Positions 9,348-19,969 of a DNA stretch of 45,204 bases are shown in pieces. The stretch covers positions 1-45,204 of the forward strand of contig NZ_JRWG01000014.1 of NCBI RefSeq assembly GCF_001573155.1. The letters run 5' to 3'. The position numbers and the translations under genes were made by a program. The stretch is from Aequorivita aquimaris. Lineage in GTDB: Bacteria; Bacteroidota; Bacteroidia; Flavobacteriales; Flavobacteriaceae. The notes under the pieces were generated by a model. That model saw nothing but the letters and a program-made list of their open reading frames with translations. It was not told the origin of the DNA and did not search any database. How positions within the stretch are numbered: position 1 is the first letter of the stretch; each line of letters starts with the position of its first letter.

Positions 9348-9866
9348 TCAATCTATTTTCTTTAAGATTTTTAAATATTTTTTCACTTCACTTTTAAAAA
9401 TTTCCGGTTTTTGCAGATCAACGTTTAAAAGCAAATCGAAAAGTCGCTCATCTGAATAATTAAAACCTATTTTGAATTTTGCTTGGCTCTGCGCCACCAT
9501 TGCCCCCAAAAACTCATGTGTTCCCTTGTAATAACCTATTAGCACATCAAAAGGAAAATCGAGAAACTCCTGCGCATTTTGGTTGTGTATTTCGCCCCGC
9601 CATGTAAATTCCTTATTGGTTATTTGATTTTGTCGAAGCGAAGGAATTTTTCTCCTCGTTTCCACAAAAGTGAAAAGTTTTACGTCCTTACGCTGCAAAC
9701 CAAGTTCTCTTCCAAATTCATAAAGCATTTCAAAATCGTCAAAAAAAGCTTCGTCAACCACAAAGCCCAAATATTTTAAAGGCTCGTTGCGCTTTGAAAA
9801 ATCGCGCTCCGTCAGGTTTTTTTCAATGTGCTTTTTTAAGGAATGTCGCTTTACTTTTTTCAACAT
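9348..9866 (-). CDS. DUF6913 family protein, unknown function
   Basis: A 172-aa cytoplasmic protein with no signal peptide or membrane segment. It matches the DUF6913 family that flavobacterial genomes place between ligA and dapA. Notable stretches are [16 protein letters not shown] (33-48) and [18 protein letters not shown] (about 103-120), which suggest an alternating alpha/beta fold; the N-terminus is Lys-rich. It is translationally adjacent to dapA (1-bp gap). No catalytic motif was recognised. Confidence 0.8.
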   Translation of the reverse strand: MLKKVKRHSLKKHIEKNLTERDFSKRNEPLKYLGFVVDEAFFDDFEMLYEFGRELGLQRKDVKLFTFVETRRKIPSLRQNQITNKEFTWRGEIHNQNAQEFLDFPFDVLIGYYKGTHEFLGAMVAQSQAKFKIGFNYSDERLFDLLLNVDLQKPEIFKSEVKKYLKILKKID

Positions 9867-9887
9867 GGAATGCCCAATTCTTGTGTG

Positions 9888-9896
9888 GCAAAAATA
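9888..9896 (-). promoter_or_regulatory. -7 element upstream of DUF6913-dapA
   Basis: TATTTTTGC on the minus strand is a perfect TAnnTTTGC box, 21 nt before the ATG at 9866. No well-spaced TTG partner was found, so the call rests on one element. Confidence 0.55.
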
Positions 9897-9924
9897 GCTA
9901 TTTTCAGCGCTTTTCTGCTTTCAA

Positions 9925-11971
<2,047 letters not shown>

Positions 11972-12002
11972 GTTACTGAAATTTTCAACAAATTATTAGC
12001 AA

Positions 12003-12707
12003 TTAATCATCAATAAAAATTTTACGAACCAGAGCGGCACAAAGTCCGCCAGCAATTGGGGCTACAATAAATAACCATAATTGTTGTAAAGCCATACCGC
12101 CTGAAAAAAGCGCAGGGCCCAAACTACGGGCAGGGTTTACGGAGGTTCCCGTAATTGGAATAACAACCATATGTATCAACGCCAAAGAAATACCTATTGC
12201 AAGCCCCGCCATCATTGGCGCATTATGTCTTTCTGAAGTTGTACCGAAAATGACCATTAAAAAAAGGAAGGTAAAGACAAACTCAGCGATAAGCGCAGAA
12301 GTCATATTGTATTCGCCTCCATAACCAGCGCCCCATCCATTAGAACCTAAGCCCCATTCGGGCATTACAAATCCAGCGCTTCCTGTGGCGAGCAGGTATA
12401 AAAGTCCTGCGGCAGCAACAGCACCAATACATTGGGCAATTACATAACCCACCGTATCTTTGGCGGAAAGTTTTCCGGCAGCGAGCATAGCTATTGAAAT
12501 GGCAGGATTAATATGGCATCCTGAAATTGGTCCTATAGTATAGACCATTACCAAAACAGCAAATCCAAAGGCTAGGGCAATTCCTAAAACACCAATACCA
12601 ACTGGACCAGATTGGGTTACACTTGCAATTGTGGCGGCACCACAGCCAAATAATACTAAGGCGAATGTACCGAGTGCTTCAGCAAAATACTTTTTTGAGG
12701 AACTCAT
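12003..12707 (-). CDS. aqpZ: Aquaporin Z
   Basis: An inner-membrane water channel of the MIP family with six transmembrane helices. Both signature loops are intact: HINPAIS in the first half and SVNPARSLGPAL in the second. The selectivity-filter neighbourhood fits AqpZ rather than a glycerol facilitator (short loops, 234 aa). I use ATG at 12707 (MSSSKKYFAEALG) rather than a TTG two codons upstream. The gene is flanked by roughly 80-95 bp gaps and appears monocistronic. Confidence 0.95.
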   Translation of the reverse strand: MSSSKKYFAEALGTFALVLFGCGAATIASVTQSGPVGIGVLGIALAFGFAVLVMVYTIGPISGCHINPAISIAMLAAGKLSAKDTVGYVIAQCIGAVAAAGLLYLLATGSAGFVMPEWGLGSNGWGAGYGGEYNMTSALIAEFVFTFLFLMVIFGTTSERHNAPMMAGLAIGISLALIHMVVIPITGTSVNPARSLGPALFSGGMALQQLWLFIVAPIAGGLCAALVRKIFIDD

Positions 12708-12803
12708 AATCAATTATTTAAGAGGTTAGACAACTTAAATTTAAGAAAATGAATTTACTATTTGGAAATTGTTAAAAAGGATAGCCTAATTGTTAACAAA
12801 GCA

Positions 12804-13394
12804 CTATGCCCTGTCGGAATTTAGCCACTTGGGCAACTGTGGCGTCTTAAATTCCTCCATCTTTTTTAGAAGTTGGTCTGGATTGGAAGCAACCAAAAGC
12901 AGATTGTAGTTGTCCATGGAAAGGAAACCTTTGCGAACCATGGTTTCAAGCATTTTAATAAGATCGTTGTAAAAGCCATTGATATTTAAGAGGCCGATAG
13001 GTTTTTGGTGAAGGCCCAATTGAAGCCAGGTTATTATTTCAAAAAGTTCTTCCAAGGTTCCCATACCACCGGGAAGGGCAATAAAGCCATCGCTTGCTTC
13101 CTGCATTTTAAGCTTCCGCTCGTGCATGTTTTCAGTAGTAATTAGCTCGGTGAGGCCCAGATGCACTACTTCTTTTTTCTTCAAAAAATTGGGGATGATG
13201 CCAATAACTTTTCCGTTATTGTCCAAAACGCTTTTTGCAATGGTGCCCATAACGCCTATTTTGGCAGCGCCGTAAACCAAAGTAATATTTCGCTCGGCAA
13301 AGATTTCACCCAGTCTTTCAGCTGTATCGGTTATCGCGAGATCGTTGCCGTCGCTACTGCCGCAAAAAACGCATATTTTATTTAGCTGGTTCAT
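12804..13394 (-). CDS. LOG-family (TIGR00730) nucleotide phosphoribohydrolase
   Basis: A 196-aa Rossmann-fold protein with ICVFCGSSDG at the N-terminus and the family-defining PGGMGTLEE at 108-116, plus the conserved Arg/Lys segment MHERKLKM. Members hydrolyse nucleoside 5'-monophosphates (cytokinin ribotides in plants, AMP or related nucleotides in bacteria) to base and ribose 5-phosphate; the bacterial substrate cannot be told from the sequence. The start ATG overlaps the end of prmC by 17 bp, so they form one transcript. Confidence 0.9.
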   Translation of the reverse strand: MNQLNKICVFCGSSDGNDLAITDTAERLGEIFAERNITLVYGAAKIGVMGTIAKSVLDNNGKVIGIIPNFLKKKEVVHLGLTELITTENMHERKLKMQEASDGFIALPGGMGTLEELFEIITWLQLGLHQKPIGLLNINGFYNDLIKMLETMVRKGFLSMDNYNLLLVASNPDQLLKKMEEFKTPQLPKWLNSDRA

Positions 13395-14250
13395 TTAGGC
13401 TACATTTTATCATCCTATCCTTTCCAAAGATGTCCTTTTTTACTTGAATATTTTTAAATCCTTCGCCTTCTAAAAGCACGGTCAATTCATCAGCAAGGTA
13501 CTCATTAATCTCGAAAAAGAGTTTTCCTTCGGGGTTTAAATGCTTTTTTGCCAAGTGCGAAATAGCACGATAAAACAGCAACGGGTCTTCATTGCTAACG
13601 TATAGCGCTGACTCCGGCTCGTGTTTTAAAACGTTCTGCTGCATCTGCTTTTTTTCAAGTTCGCGAACGTAGGGCGGGTTGGAAATTATGACGTCATATT
13701 TCTTCGGAAGGGTTTCCGCGGCTAAAATATCCTTTTGAAAAAAATCAATTTTCACCTTATTCATTTCAGCGTTTTGTTGTGCAATTTTTAAGGCTTCTTC
13801 TGAAATGTCCAATGCCGAAACTTTTGCATTGGAAAGATTTTTGGCAAGGGAAATGGCGATGCAGCCGGTGCCGGTGCCGATATCGAGAAATTGTTGATTG
13901 TTAATTGTTGATTGTTGATTGCTGAATTCAATATATATCCATTCCACCAATTCCTCTGTTTCCGGGCGGGGGATTAGGGTGTGTTCATTTACTTTAAATG
14001 GAAGGCCGTAAAATTCGGTTTCACCTATTATATATTGAACGGGTTCGTGGTTTTGTAGGCGAAGGATTGCTTTCTGAAATTTTTCGGCTTCCGTTTCGGA
14101 AACGGTTTTTTCAGGGTTTAAAGCAATTTCTATTCGGGAAAGGTTTAAGTATTTTTCAGAAAGAATGTTGAAAAACGATTGAATTTCTTCCGAAGGATAT
14201 AAACCTTTGAGTGATTCCGCGAAGTGAGTTTTTAATTTTTTTAAAGTCAA
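13378..14250 (-). CDS. prmC: Release-factor glutamine methyltransferase PrmC (HemK)
   Basis: PrmC N5-methylates the glutamine of the GGQ motif in release factors RF1 and RF2. The longest reading frame starts at ATG 14313, but its first 21 codons lie inside the upstream acetyltransferase gene. TTG at 14250 falls two bases after that gene's stop and gives 290 aa, the family norm, with MTLKKLKTHFAESL at the N-terminus, so I choose it. Seen from that start are IPRPETEELVEW, the SAM-binding DIGTGTG (about 123-129) and the catalytic NPPYV (191-195). Between IPRPETE and DIGTGTG sits a low-complexity insert SNQQSTINNQQ encoded by a short tandem repeat. Confidence 0.93.
   Translation of the reverse strand: MTLKKLKTHFAESLKGLYPSEEIQSFFNILSEKYLNLSRIEIALNPEKTVSETEAEKFQKAILRLQNHEPVQYIIGETEFYGLPFKVNEHTLIPRPETEELVEWIYIEFSNQQSTINNQQFLDIGTGTGCIAISLAKNLSNAKVSALDISEEALKIAQQNAEMNKVKIDFFQKDILAAETLPKKYDVIISNPPYVRELEKKQMQQNVLKHEPESALYVSNEDPLLFYRAISHLAKKHLNPEGKLFFEINEYLADELTVLLEGEGFKNIQVKKDIFGKDRMIKCSLNEPAK
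13889..13921 (-). repeat. Short-period tandem repeat inside prmC
   Basis: Plus strand reads variations of TTGTTGATTG/TTAATTG in tandem, encoding NQQSTINNQQ just before the SAM-binding motif. It keeps the frame and sits in a surface linker. Confidence 0.7.
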
Positions 14251-14252
14251 AA

Positions 14253-14738
14253 CTATAGTGTTTTCAACATATGCATCGGGCAGGAATAATGGCCCGTATT
14301 GCCCATCGCACATTCAATATTTTCAAAACCGGCCTGTTTATACAGCTTTTTGGCGTGGGTCATATATTCCATGGTTTCAAGGTAAATTTTTTCAAAACCG
14401 AACTCATGTGCCTTTGCCAAACAGAACTCCATCATCTGCGCGCCAACACCCCTTCCGTGGGCTTCGGGCAGGAAGTACATTTTTTGAAGCTCGCAGACGT
14501 TGCCTTCGTAGTTGTCTAGCTTCGCAACCCCTGCTCCGCCGATTATTTTGTTGTTTTCTTCCACCACAAAATAAGCGGCCTTCGGTTTTTGGTAGGTTTC
14601 AAACATACAATCCAATGATTTATCGGCATAGGCGGTACCTACTTTTGGCGCGTTGAAATCTTCCAAGACCGTACGTATTACCTTGGCTATTTGTGGATTG
14701 TCCTTCTTTTCAATAAGTCGGATTATTGGTGTGTCCAT
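14253..14738 (-). CDS. GNAT-family N-acetyltransferase
   Basis: A 161-aa single-domain acetyltransferase of the GNAT fold. The acetyl-CoA pyrophosphate-binding loop is HGRGVGAQMMEFCL (about 94-107), preceded by the beta-4 strand CELQKMYFLPEA and followed by KIYLETMEYMTHAKKLYKQAGF, the usual motif B. Substrate unknown. It is the first gene of a minus-strand unit with prmC and the LOG-family gene, and diverges from ribD with only 28 bp between the start codons. Confidence 0.9.
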   Translation of the reverse strand: MDTPIIRLIEKKDNPQIAKVIRTVLEDFNAPKVGTAYADKSLDCMFETYQKPKAAYFVVEENNKIIGGAGVAKLDNYEGNVCELQKMYFLPEAHGRGVGAQMMEFCLAKAHEFGFEKIYLETMEYMTHAKKLYKQAGFENIECAMGNTGHYSCPMHMLKTL

Positions 14739-14766
14739 TCTAATTAAATCCTTGTATTTTTACGCG

Positions 14767-15816
14767 GTGAAGATACACGAAAAATATATGTTGCGCTGCA
14801 TCCAACTGGCCAAAAACGGGCTGGGAACTACCTATCCAAATCCGTTGGTAGGCAGTGTAATTGTTCACAACGACCGAATTATTGGTGAAGGTTGGCACTA
14901 CAGAGCCGGACAGCCTCATGCCGAGGTAAATGCCATCGTGAGCGTTAGCGAAGCGAACTTGCTGAAAGAGGCTACCATTTACGTGAGCTTGGAGCCCTGC
15001 AGCCATTTTGGGAAAACCCCACCCTGCGCCGATCTGATTATCGAAAGCGGAATAAAGAAAGTGGTGGTGGGCAGTTTAGACCCAAATCCGAAAGTGGCGG
15101 GGCGCGGCATCAAACGATTGATGGAGGCCGGTTGCGAAGTGATTGTAGGTGTTTTGCACACTGAATGTGATATTTTGAACAAACGATTTTTTACATTTCA
15201 CCAAAAGAAAAGGCCGTATATTTTTCTGAAATGGGCGAAGACTGCCGACGGATTTATTGCGCCAAAGGATGAGACCCGTGACGAGACGAAACCCGTTTGG
15301 ATCACCAATGAATTTTCGCGCCAAATAGTGCATAAAATGCGGGCGGAGGAACAGGCAATTTTAGTGGGCACCCGTACGGTTTTACATGACAACCCATCGC
15401 TAACGGTTCGGGAATGGGCGGGTGAAAATCCAACGCGGATTGTGATTGACCGAAATTTAAAGATTCCGGAGAATTTTTCGGTTTTTGATTCTTCTTCCAA
15501 AACGATAGTTTTCAATGAAACGGAAAGCAAAACTTCGAAAAACATAGATTTTGAATCGATAGACTTTTCCGAAGAAATTCCCCAGCAAATCTGCGCAGCG
15601 CTTTTCCGAAGGGATATTCAGTCGGTCATTATTGAAGGTGGCGCAAAGACCCTGCAAACCTTTATTAACGCAAATTTGTGGGACGAGGCATTTGTATTTC
15701 AGGGAAAAAATCGTTTTGATGAAGGTATTGAGGCGCCGGTTTTTAAAGGTGTGCACGTTTCCGAAGAAAAGATAAAAGACGATACCCTGCGAATCTTTAA
15801 AAACGAAAACTCTTGA
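14767..15816 (+). CDS. ribD: Riboflavin biosynthesis bifunctional deaminase/reductase RibD
   Basis: RibD carries out two steps of riboflavin synthesis: deamination of diaminohydroxyphosphoribosylaminopyrimidine and reduction of the ribosyl side chain. The N-terminal deaminase has the zinc-binding HAEVNA (H51, E53) and PCSHFGKTPPC (C78, C87). The reductase domain occupies about 145-349 (RPYIFLKWAKTADGFI, then SVIIEGGAKTLQTFI). The longest frame begins upstream inside the divergent acetyltransferase gene; GTG at 14767 gives MKIHEKYMLRCIQLAKNG, the family N-terminus, and 349 aa, so I take it as the start. It overlaps the next gene by 4 bp. Confidence 0.95.
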   Translation: MKIHEKYMLRCIQLAKNGLGTTYPNPLVGSVIVHNDRIIGEGWHYRAGQPHAEVNAIVSVSEANLLKEATIYVSLEPCSHFGKTPPCADLIIESGIKKVVVGSLDPNPKVAGRGIKRLMEAGCEVIVGVLHTECDILNKRFFTFHQKKRPYIFLKWAKTADGFIAPKDETRDETKPVWITNEFSRQIVHKMRAEEQAILVGTRTVLHDNPSLTVREWAGENPTRIVIDRNLKIPENFSVFDSSSKTIVFNETESKTSKNIDFESIDFSEEIPQQICAALFRRDIQSVIIEGGAKTLQTFINANLWDEAFVFQGKNRFDEGIEAPVFKGVHVSEEKIKDDTLRIFKNENS

Positions 15817-16685
15817 TTTCACTGGCGCTCAGCATTCTTTCATCCACCATGATCTTTGTGGTTTTTAAACTTTATTCGAGGTTTAAAATCAACACCATGC
15901 AAGCCATCGTAATGAATTACTTTACGGCTTGTTTCTGTGGGATTGTTTTTCAGGAAAGTGCAATAAATATTGCAGAAATACCACACTTTGGCTGGTTTCC
16001 CTTTGCACTGGGTTTAGGGGCTATGTTTATAACCGTTTTTAACCTGATGGCAATAACTACGCAGCGCAGCGGGCTTTCGGTTGTTTCGGTAGCTACCAAA
16101 ATGAGCGTTGCTATTCCTATTCTCTTCGGGCTGTTATATTATAAAGAGAGTCTGGGAGTTTTTAAGATTATAGGAATTATTTTAGCCCTTGCTGCCGTGT
16201 ACTTGGCTTCGATAAAAAAACAGGACGGCTTAAAAATCAAGCCGACCAACTTCATCTTTCCGGTTTTGGTTTTCTTGGGCAGCGGAATAATAGATACGAC
16301 CATTAAATATTTGGAAGGCGAGTATATTGCCAAAAATGACACGCCTATTTTCTCGGCAACTATTTTTGCGATGGCAGCGGCCATTGGCGTTTTACATTTG
16401 AGCGCTCAGGCACTGCAGGGAAAATTCAAATTCCAGCTAAAAAATGTTTTGGGCGGCATTGCCTTGGGAATCCCCAACTATTTTTCAATTTATTTTTTGG
16501 TGCAGGCGCTACGGAGCGGTATCTTGGAAAGCTCGGGTATATTTACGGTAAACAATGTTGCTATTGTTATGATATCAACTTTACTGGGCATTTTGCTATT
16601 TAAGGAAAAATTATTGCTGAAGAATTGGATTGGGATTGGGCTGGCGATTCTTGGAATTTTGTTTATTGCTCTGGAAAAATGGTAG
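15813..16685 (+). CDS. EamA/DMT-family transporter
   Basis: A 290-aa integral membrane protein with about ten predicted helices in two EamA repeats, the second beginning near VLGGIALGIPNYFSIYFL. EamA proteins export or import metabolites; the substrate is unknown. The probable start is TTG at 15813, overlapping the ribD stop (TTGA), since the first helix begins there (SLALSILSSTMIFVVF). The first ATG, at codon 13, would cut into that helix. Overlap with ribD suggests cotranscription, and a riboflavin link is possible but not shown. Confidence 0.88.
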   Translation: MISLALSILSSTMIFVVFKLYSRFKINTMQAIVMNYFTACFCGIVFQESAINIAEIPHFGWFPFALGLGAMFITVFNLMAITTQRSGLSVVSVATKMSVAIPILFGLLYYKESLGVFKIIGIILALAAVYLASIKKQDGLKIKPTNFIFPVLVFLGSGIIDTTIKYLEGEYIAKNDTPIFSATIFAMAAAIGVLHLSAQALQGKFKFQLKNVLGGIALGIPNYFSIYFLVQALRSGILESSGIFTVNNVAIVMISTLLGILLFKEKLLLKNWIGIGLAILGILFIALEKW

Positions 16686-16710
16686 TCCCCCTCACCCCCA
16701 AAGGGGAAAA
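16684..16710. repeat. CCCC/GGGG intergenic inverted repeat
   Basis: The gap between the transporter and YigZ genes contains CCCCCTCACCCCCAAAGGGG followed by A. CCCC-AAA-GGGG forms a small hairpin. Similar G/C-run intergenic motifs are scattered in other Flavobacteriaceae genomes, to my recollection; only this copy is seen here. Confidence 0.4.
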
Positions 16711-16718
16711 ATGAAATT

Positions 16719-17342
16719 GTGAAATTGGAAACTGAAAAAGACACATACAAAACCATTTTAAAGGCTTCCGAAGAGGTGCTTTTTAAGGAAAGGGGCAGTA
16801 AATTCTTTGGCTATGCCTTTCCGGTGGTTTCGGAAGAGGAGGTAAAGGAACACATAGAAAATCTTAAAAAAACACATCATACCGCGCGTCATTTTTGCTA
16901 TGCTTGGCAACTCGGCAAAAGTTATGAACACTATCGGGCCAATGATGACGGCGAACCATCAAACAGTGCGGGAATGCCTATTTACGGACAATTGCAGTCT
17001 TTTGATGTAACAAATGTTTTGGTAGTGGTGGTACGCTATTTTGGCGGAACCAAATTGGGCGTGGGCGGATTGATACAGGCCTACAAAACTGCTGCGCAAA
17101 TGGCCTTGGAAACTTGTAAAATAGTAGAAAGAACCATTGATAAAACTTTCCTCCTAAAATTTGAATATCCTGAAATGAATACTGTAATGCGCATCCTTAA
17201 AGATGAAGACATCAATATTGTAGATCAAAAAATGGAGCTCAATTGTGAGTTTAAAATCGCCGTTCGGAAGAAAGATGCGGAACGGATTTTTGAGTTATTT
17301 GAAAACACTTACAAAGTGGCAATTAAACACTTGGAAAATTAA
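16719..17342 (+). CDS. YigZ/IMPACT family protein
   Basis: A 207-aa protein of the UPF0029/IMPACT family. The signature YFGGTKLGVGGLIQAY lies near 108-123, preceded by HFCYAW and NDDGEPSNSAGMPI, which are the conserved N-terminal domain residues. A C-terminal EF-G-V-like domain covers about 135-205. Eukaryotic IMPACT regulates Gcn2, but the bacterial role is not established. The start appears to be GTG at 16719; the ATG 8 bases upstream is followed at once by a stop in its own frame. Its stop codon directly abuts the stop of the convergent thioesterase gene (17342/17343). Confidence 0.9.
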   Translation: MKLETEKDTYKTILKASEEVLFKERGSKFFGYAFPVVSEEEVKEHIENLKKTHHTARHFCYAWQLGKSYEHYRANDDGEPSNSAGMPIYGQLQSFDVTNVLVVVVRYFGGTKLGVGGLIQAYKTAAQMALETCKIVERTIDKTFLLKFEYPEMNTVMRILKDEDINIVDQKMELNCEFKIAVRKKDAERIFELFENTYKVAIKHLEN

Positions 17343-17744
17343 TTATTCTTCTTTCAACTTTTCCATTAAATAATCCGGTGCTCTCATCAACTTTTTTGTA
17401 GTACTGTTCACAAAAACCAAAATTGTGGTTGCTGTAATCAAAAGTTGTTTGGACTCATTATAAATTTCATAGTAAAACTCAATTTTCACATTGGGCATTT
17501 GCTTCAAAGTAGTTTTTACGGTCAGCAAATCGTCATAAAAAGCAGGTTGCTTATAATCAATACTAAAATGGATAACAGGCAAGTGTACATTGTTGGCTTC
17601 CATCCATTTATAAGAAAAACCGAGTTCGCGTAACCATTCAGTCCTGCCCTGCTCTAAGTATTGTGCGTAATTGCCGTAGTAAACTACCCCCATTTGGTCT
17701 GTTTCGCCGTAGCGCACTCTAATATGTGTAAGTGTATTCTTCAA
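17343..17744 (-). CDS. Acyl-CoA thioesterase, YbgC/FadM hot-dog family
   Basis: A 133-aa single hot-dog domain. The motif RVRYGETDQMGVVYYGNY near the N-terminus carries the catalytic Asp16 of 4-hydroxybenzoyl-CoA-type thioesterases, and YLEQGRTEWLRELG follows it. Such enzymes hydrolyse short- or medium-chain acyl-CoA. It faces dnaA divergently (205 bp between start codons) and converges with the YigZ gene with no spacer. Confidence 0.92.
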   Translation of the reverse strand: MKNTLTHIRVRYGETDQMGVVYYGNYAQYLEQGRTEWLRELGFSYKWMEANNVHLPVIHFSIDYKQPAFYDDLLTVKTTLKQMPNVKIEFYYEIYNESKQLLITATTILVFVNSTTKKLMRAPDYLMEKLKEE

Positions 17745-17857
17745 AATTTTGTGTCAATTAAAGAAAGTTTTTTTGTAGTTTTATCGAAAGGGAAGTATGG
17801 GAAAAAAAAACTAAAAATTCAACCCTAATGTAGTTTTTTTTATAACTTTTTTGTTCA

Positions 17858-17866
17858 CATATTTGC
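17858..17866 (+). promoter_or_regulatory. Probable dnaA promoter -7 element
   Basis: CATATTTGC matches TAnnTTTGC except at the first base, 84 nt before the dnaA ATG, with a T-rich stretch about 20 nt upstream. The preceding TTGTTCACA resembles a weak DnaA box overlapping the element, which could allow autoregulation. Confidence 0.45.
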
Positions 17867-17949
17867 ACTGTTAGGAAATAGCTCGGAAACTCTCCATCCC
17901 CTATTTTTTGGCCACACCTTTTAAAAAACAAAAAACAGAATTTTTAACT

Positions 17950-19377
17950 ATGAGCAAAACTGCGGAATCGGTTTGGAACAATTGTTTGGCTTTTATCGAA
18001 GATAACATCACTTCGCAGGCATACAAAACTTGGTTCGAACCCATTAAAGCGGTAAAGCTAACCGATAATGCATTAAGCATTCAGGTTCCCAGTAAGTTTT
18101 TTTACGAATGGCTTGAGGAACACTACGTTAAGATTTTGAAAGTTGCACTTACCAAGGAATTGGGAGCTACCGCCAAGTTAGTCTACATTATTAGAATGGA
18201 AAACACCTACGGCAACAAGCAGCCCTTTACTGAGAAAATTCCGAGTGCCAACCGAAGCAACCTTCAATCGCAAGAGATTGATGTTCCTTTAAAAAACAAA
18301 AGCCCGGAGCTTAAAAATCCTTTTGTTATTCCAGGGATTCGCAATGTGAAAATTGAATCGCAGCTTAACCCCAATTATAATTTTGAGAGTTTTCTTGAAG
18401 GTGAATCAAACCGTTTGGCCCGTTCCGCTGGTCTCGCGGTTGCAAACAAACCAGGAGGAACATCCTTCAACCCCTTGCTTATTTTTGGCGGTGTCGGGTT
18501 GGGAAAAACACACCTGGGCCACGCAATTGGTGTTGACATAAAGGATAAATATCCAGAAAAAACCGTTCTTTATATTTCTGCGGAAAAGTTTACGCAACAA
18601 TACATTGAATCGGTAAAAAAGAATAACCGCAACGATTTTATTCACTTCTATCAAATTATAGATGTGCTAATTGTGGACGACATTCAATTGCTTTCCGGAA
18701 AGGCCGGCACGCAGGACGTTTTCTTCCACATATTCAATCATTTGCACCAAAACGGCAAGCAGGTTATTTTAACCAGCGACAAGGCGCCGGTGGATATGAT
18801 TGATATAGAGCAACGCCTGCTTTCCCGTTTTAAATGGGGACTTTCAGCTGAGTTGAACCACCCAGATTACGACACGCGTGTTGCAATTATAAAAAACAAA
18901 CTGTATCGCGATGGCGTGGAAATGCCGGAAGATATTATAGAATTTTTAGCAAACAACATTAAAACGAATATTCGTGAACTTGAAGGCGCCATCATTTCAT
19001 TGATTGCCCATTCTTCCTTTAACAAAAAGGAAATCACGATTGATCTTGCCCGCAAGATTGTCGATAACTATGTAAAACATACCAAACGTGAAGTTTCCAT
19101 AGACTACATTCAAAAAGTAGTGAGTGATTATTTCCAAATGGATGTTGACACTTTACAGTCAAAAACCCGAAAGCGACATATTGTGCAAGCTAGGCAATTG
19201 GCAATGTTTTTTGCAAAGAAGTTCACCAAAGCATCTTTAGCCTCCATTGGGTCACAGATTGGGCAGCGCGATCACGCAACCGTACTTCACGCCTGCAAAA
19301 CCGTTGATAATCTTTCTAGCACAGACAAGCAGTTCCGCAAATATGTGGAAGACCTCAGCAAAAAGCTGACGCTTTAA
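17950..19377 (+). CDS. dnaA: Chromosomal replication initiator DnaA
   Basis: DnaA binds DnaA boxes at oriC and melts the origin. The frame is open from TTG at 17908, but ATG at 17950 (MSKTAESVWNNCLAFIED) matches the family N-terminus and gives 475 aa. Domain I covers about 1-85 and a variable linker about 86-135. The AAA+ domain has Walker A GGVGLGKTH and Walker B VLIVDDIQ, with the arginine finger in LLSRFKWG. C-terminal domain IV carries ARQLAMFFAKKF and GQRDHATVLHACKTV, the DnaA-box-binding helix-turn-helix. The flanking genes do not include dnaN or recF, and no cluster of DnaA boxes was seen nearby. Confidence 0.97.
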   Translation: MSKTAESVWNNCLAFIEDNITSQAYKTWFEPIKAVKLTDNALSIQVPSKFFYEWLEEHYVKILKVALTKELGATAKLVYIIRMENTYGNKQPFTEKIPSANRSNLQSQEIDVPLKNKSPELKNPFVIPGIRNVKIESQLNPNYNFESFLEGESNRLARSAGLAVANKPGGTSFNPLLIFGGVGLGKTHLGHAIGVDIKDKYPEKTVLYISAEKFTQQYIESVKKNNRNDFIHFYQIIDVLIVDDIQLLSGKAGTQDVFFHIFNHLHQNGKQVILTSDKAPVDMIDIEQRLLSRFKWGLSAELNHPDYDTRVAIIKNKLYRDGVEMPEDIIEFLANNIKTNIRELEGAIISLIAHSSFNKKEITIDLARKIVDNYVKHTKREVSIDYIQKVVSDYFQMDVDTLQSKTRKRHIVQARQLAMFFAKKFTKASLASIGSQIGQRDHATVLHACKTVDNLSSTDKQFRKYVEDLSKKLTL

Positions 19378-19460
19378 TTTAGTCTGCAAAATACCTTAAT
19401 ACTATACAGTAAATAAATCTTATGTATTTTTACTGAACATTTTAACTTACAAAAATCGTT

Positions 19461-19916
19461 TTGAAAAAATATAAAATTCTTATGGTCTGCCTTGGCAATA
19501 TTTGTCGTTCGCCCTTAGCAGAAGGTATTTTAAAATCCAAAGTCGATGCTTCAAAAGTCTTTGTGGATTCCGCTGGCACGGGACATTGGCATGTGGGCGA
19601 TGAACCCGACCAACGAAGCATTGCTGTTGCAAAAAGATATAATATAGACATTACCACTCAACGGGGGAGACAATTCAGCGCAAAGGATTTTGAGGATTTC
19701 GATTTGATTTATGTGATGGACAACAGTAATAAGGAAAACGTTTTGGCATTGGCCGAAAATGATTTTCAAAAAGAAAAAGTAAAATTGATTCTTGATGAAA
19801 TTTTCCCTGGTGAAAACGTTGATGTGCCCGACCCGTATTTTGGCGGAAATGCAGGTTTTGAAAACGTTTTTAAAATGCTCGATGAAGCCTGTGAACAAAT
19901 TGCACAGCGCCTTTAA
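19461..19916 (+). CDS. Low-molecular-weight protein-tyrosine phosphatase
   Basis: A 151-aa cytoplasmic phosphatase with the P-loop VCLGNICRS (nucleophile Cys10, Arg16) and the general-acid motif VPDPYFGG near the C-terminus. Bacterial members dephosphorylate protein tyrosines, often of polysaccharide-synthesis kinases. The start is TTG at 19461 (MKKYKILMVCLGN): the first ATG lies inside the beta-strand that leads to the P-loop and would leave the fold incomplete. It follows dnaA by 83 bp. Confidence 0.92.
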   Translation: MKKYKILMVCLGNICRSPLAEGILKSKVDASKVFVDSAGTGHWHVGDEPDQRSIAVAKRYNIDITTQRGRQFSAKDFEDFDLIYVMDNSNKENVLALAENDFQKEKVKLILDEIFPGENVDVPDPYFGGNAGFENVFKMLDEACEQIAQRL

Positions 19917-19969
19917 CGCAAATTAACAGTTGGTTTTCTTACATTTAGTAATTCACTAAATAAAAAACC

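Noticed and set aside
14253-14313. ATG at 14313 as the prmC start
   Set aside because: It would place 20 prmC codons inside the upstream acetyltransferase gene; TTG at 14250 follows that stop directly and gives the family N-terminus.
14258-14656. Plus-strand 132-aa frame opposite the GNAT/prmC junction
   Set aside because: It is a shadow of the minus-strand acetyltransferase gene, with a basic, low-complexity translation.
17745-17949. oriC beside dnaA
   Set aside because: Only one weak DnaA-box-like word (TTGTTCACA) is present, with no cluster and no dnaN/recF context.
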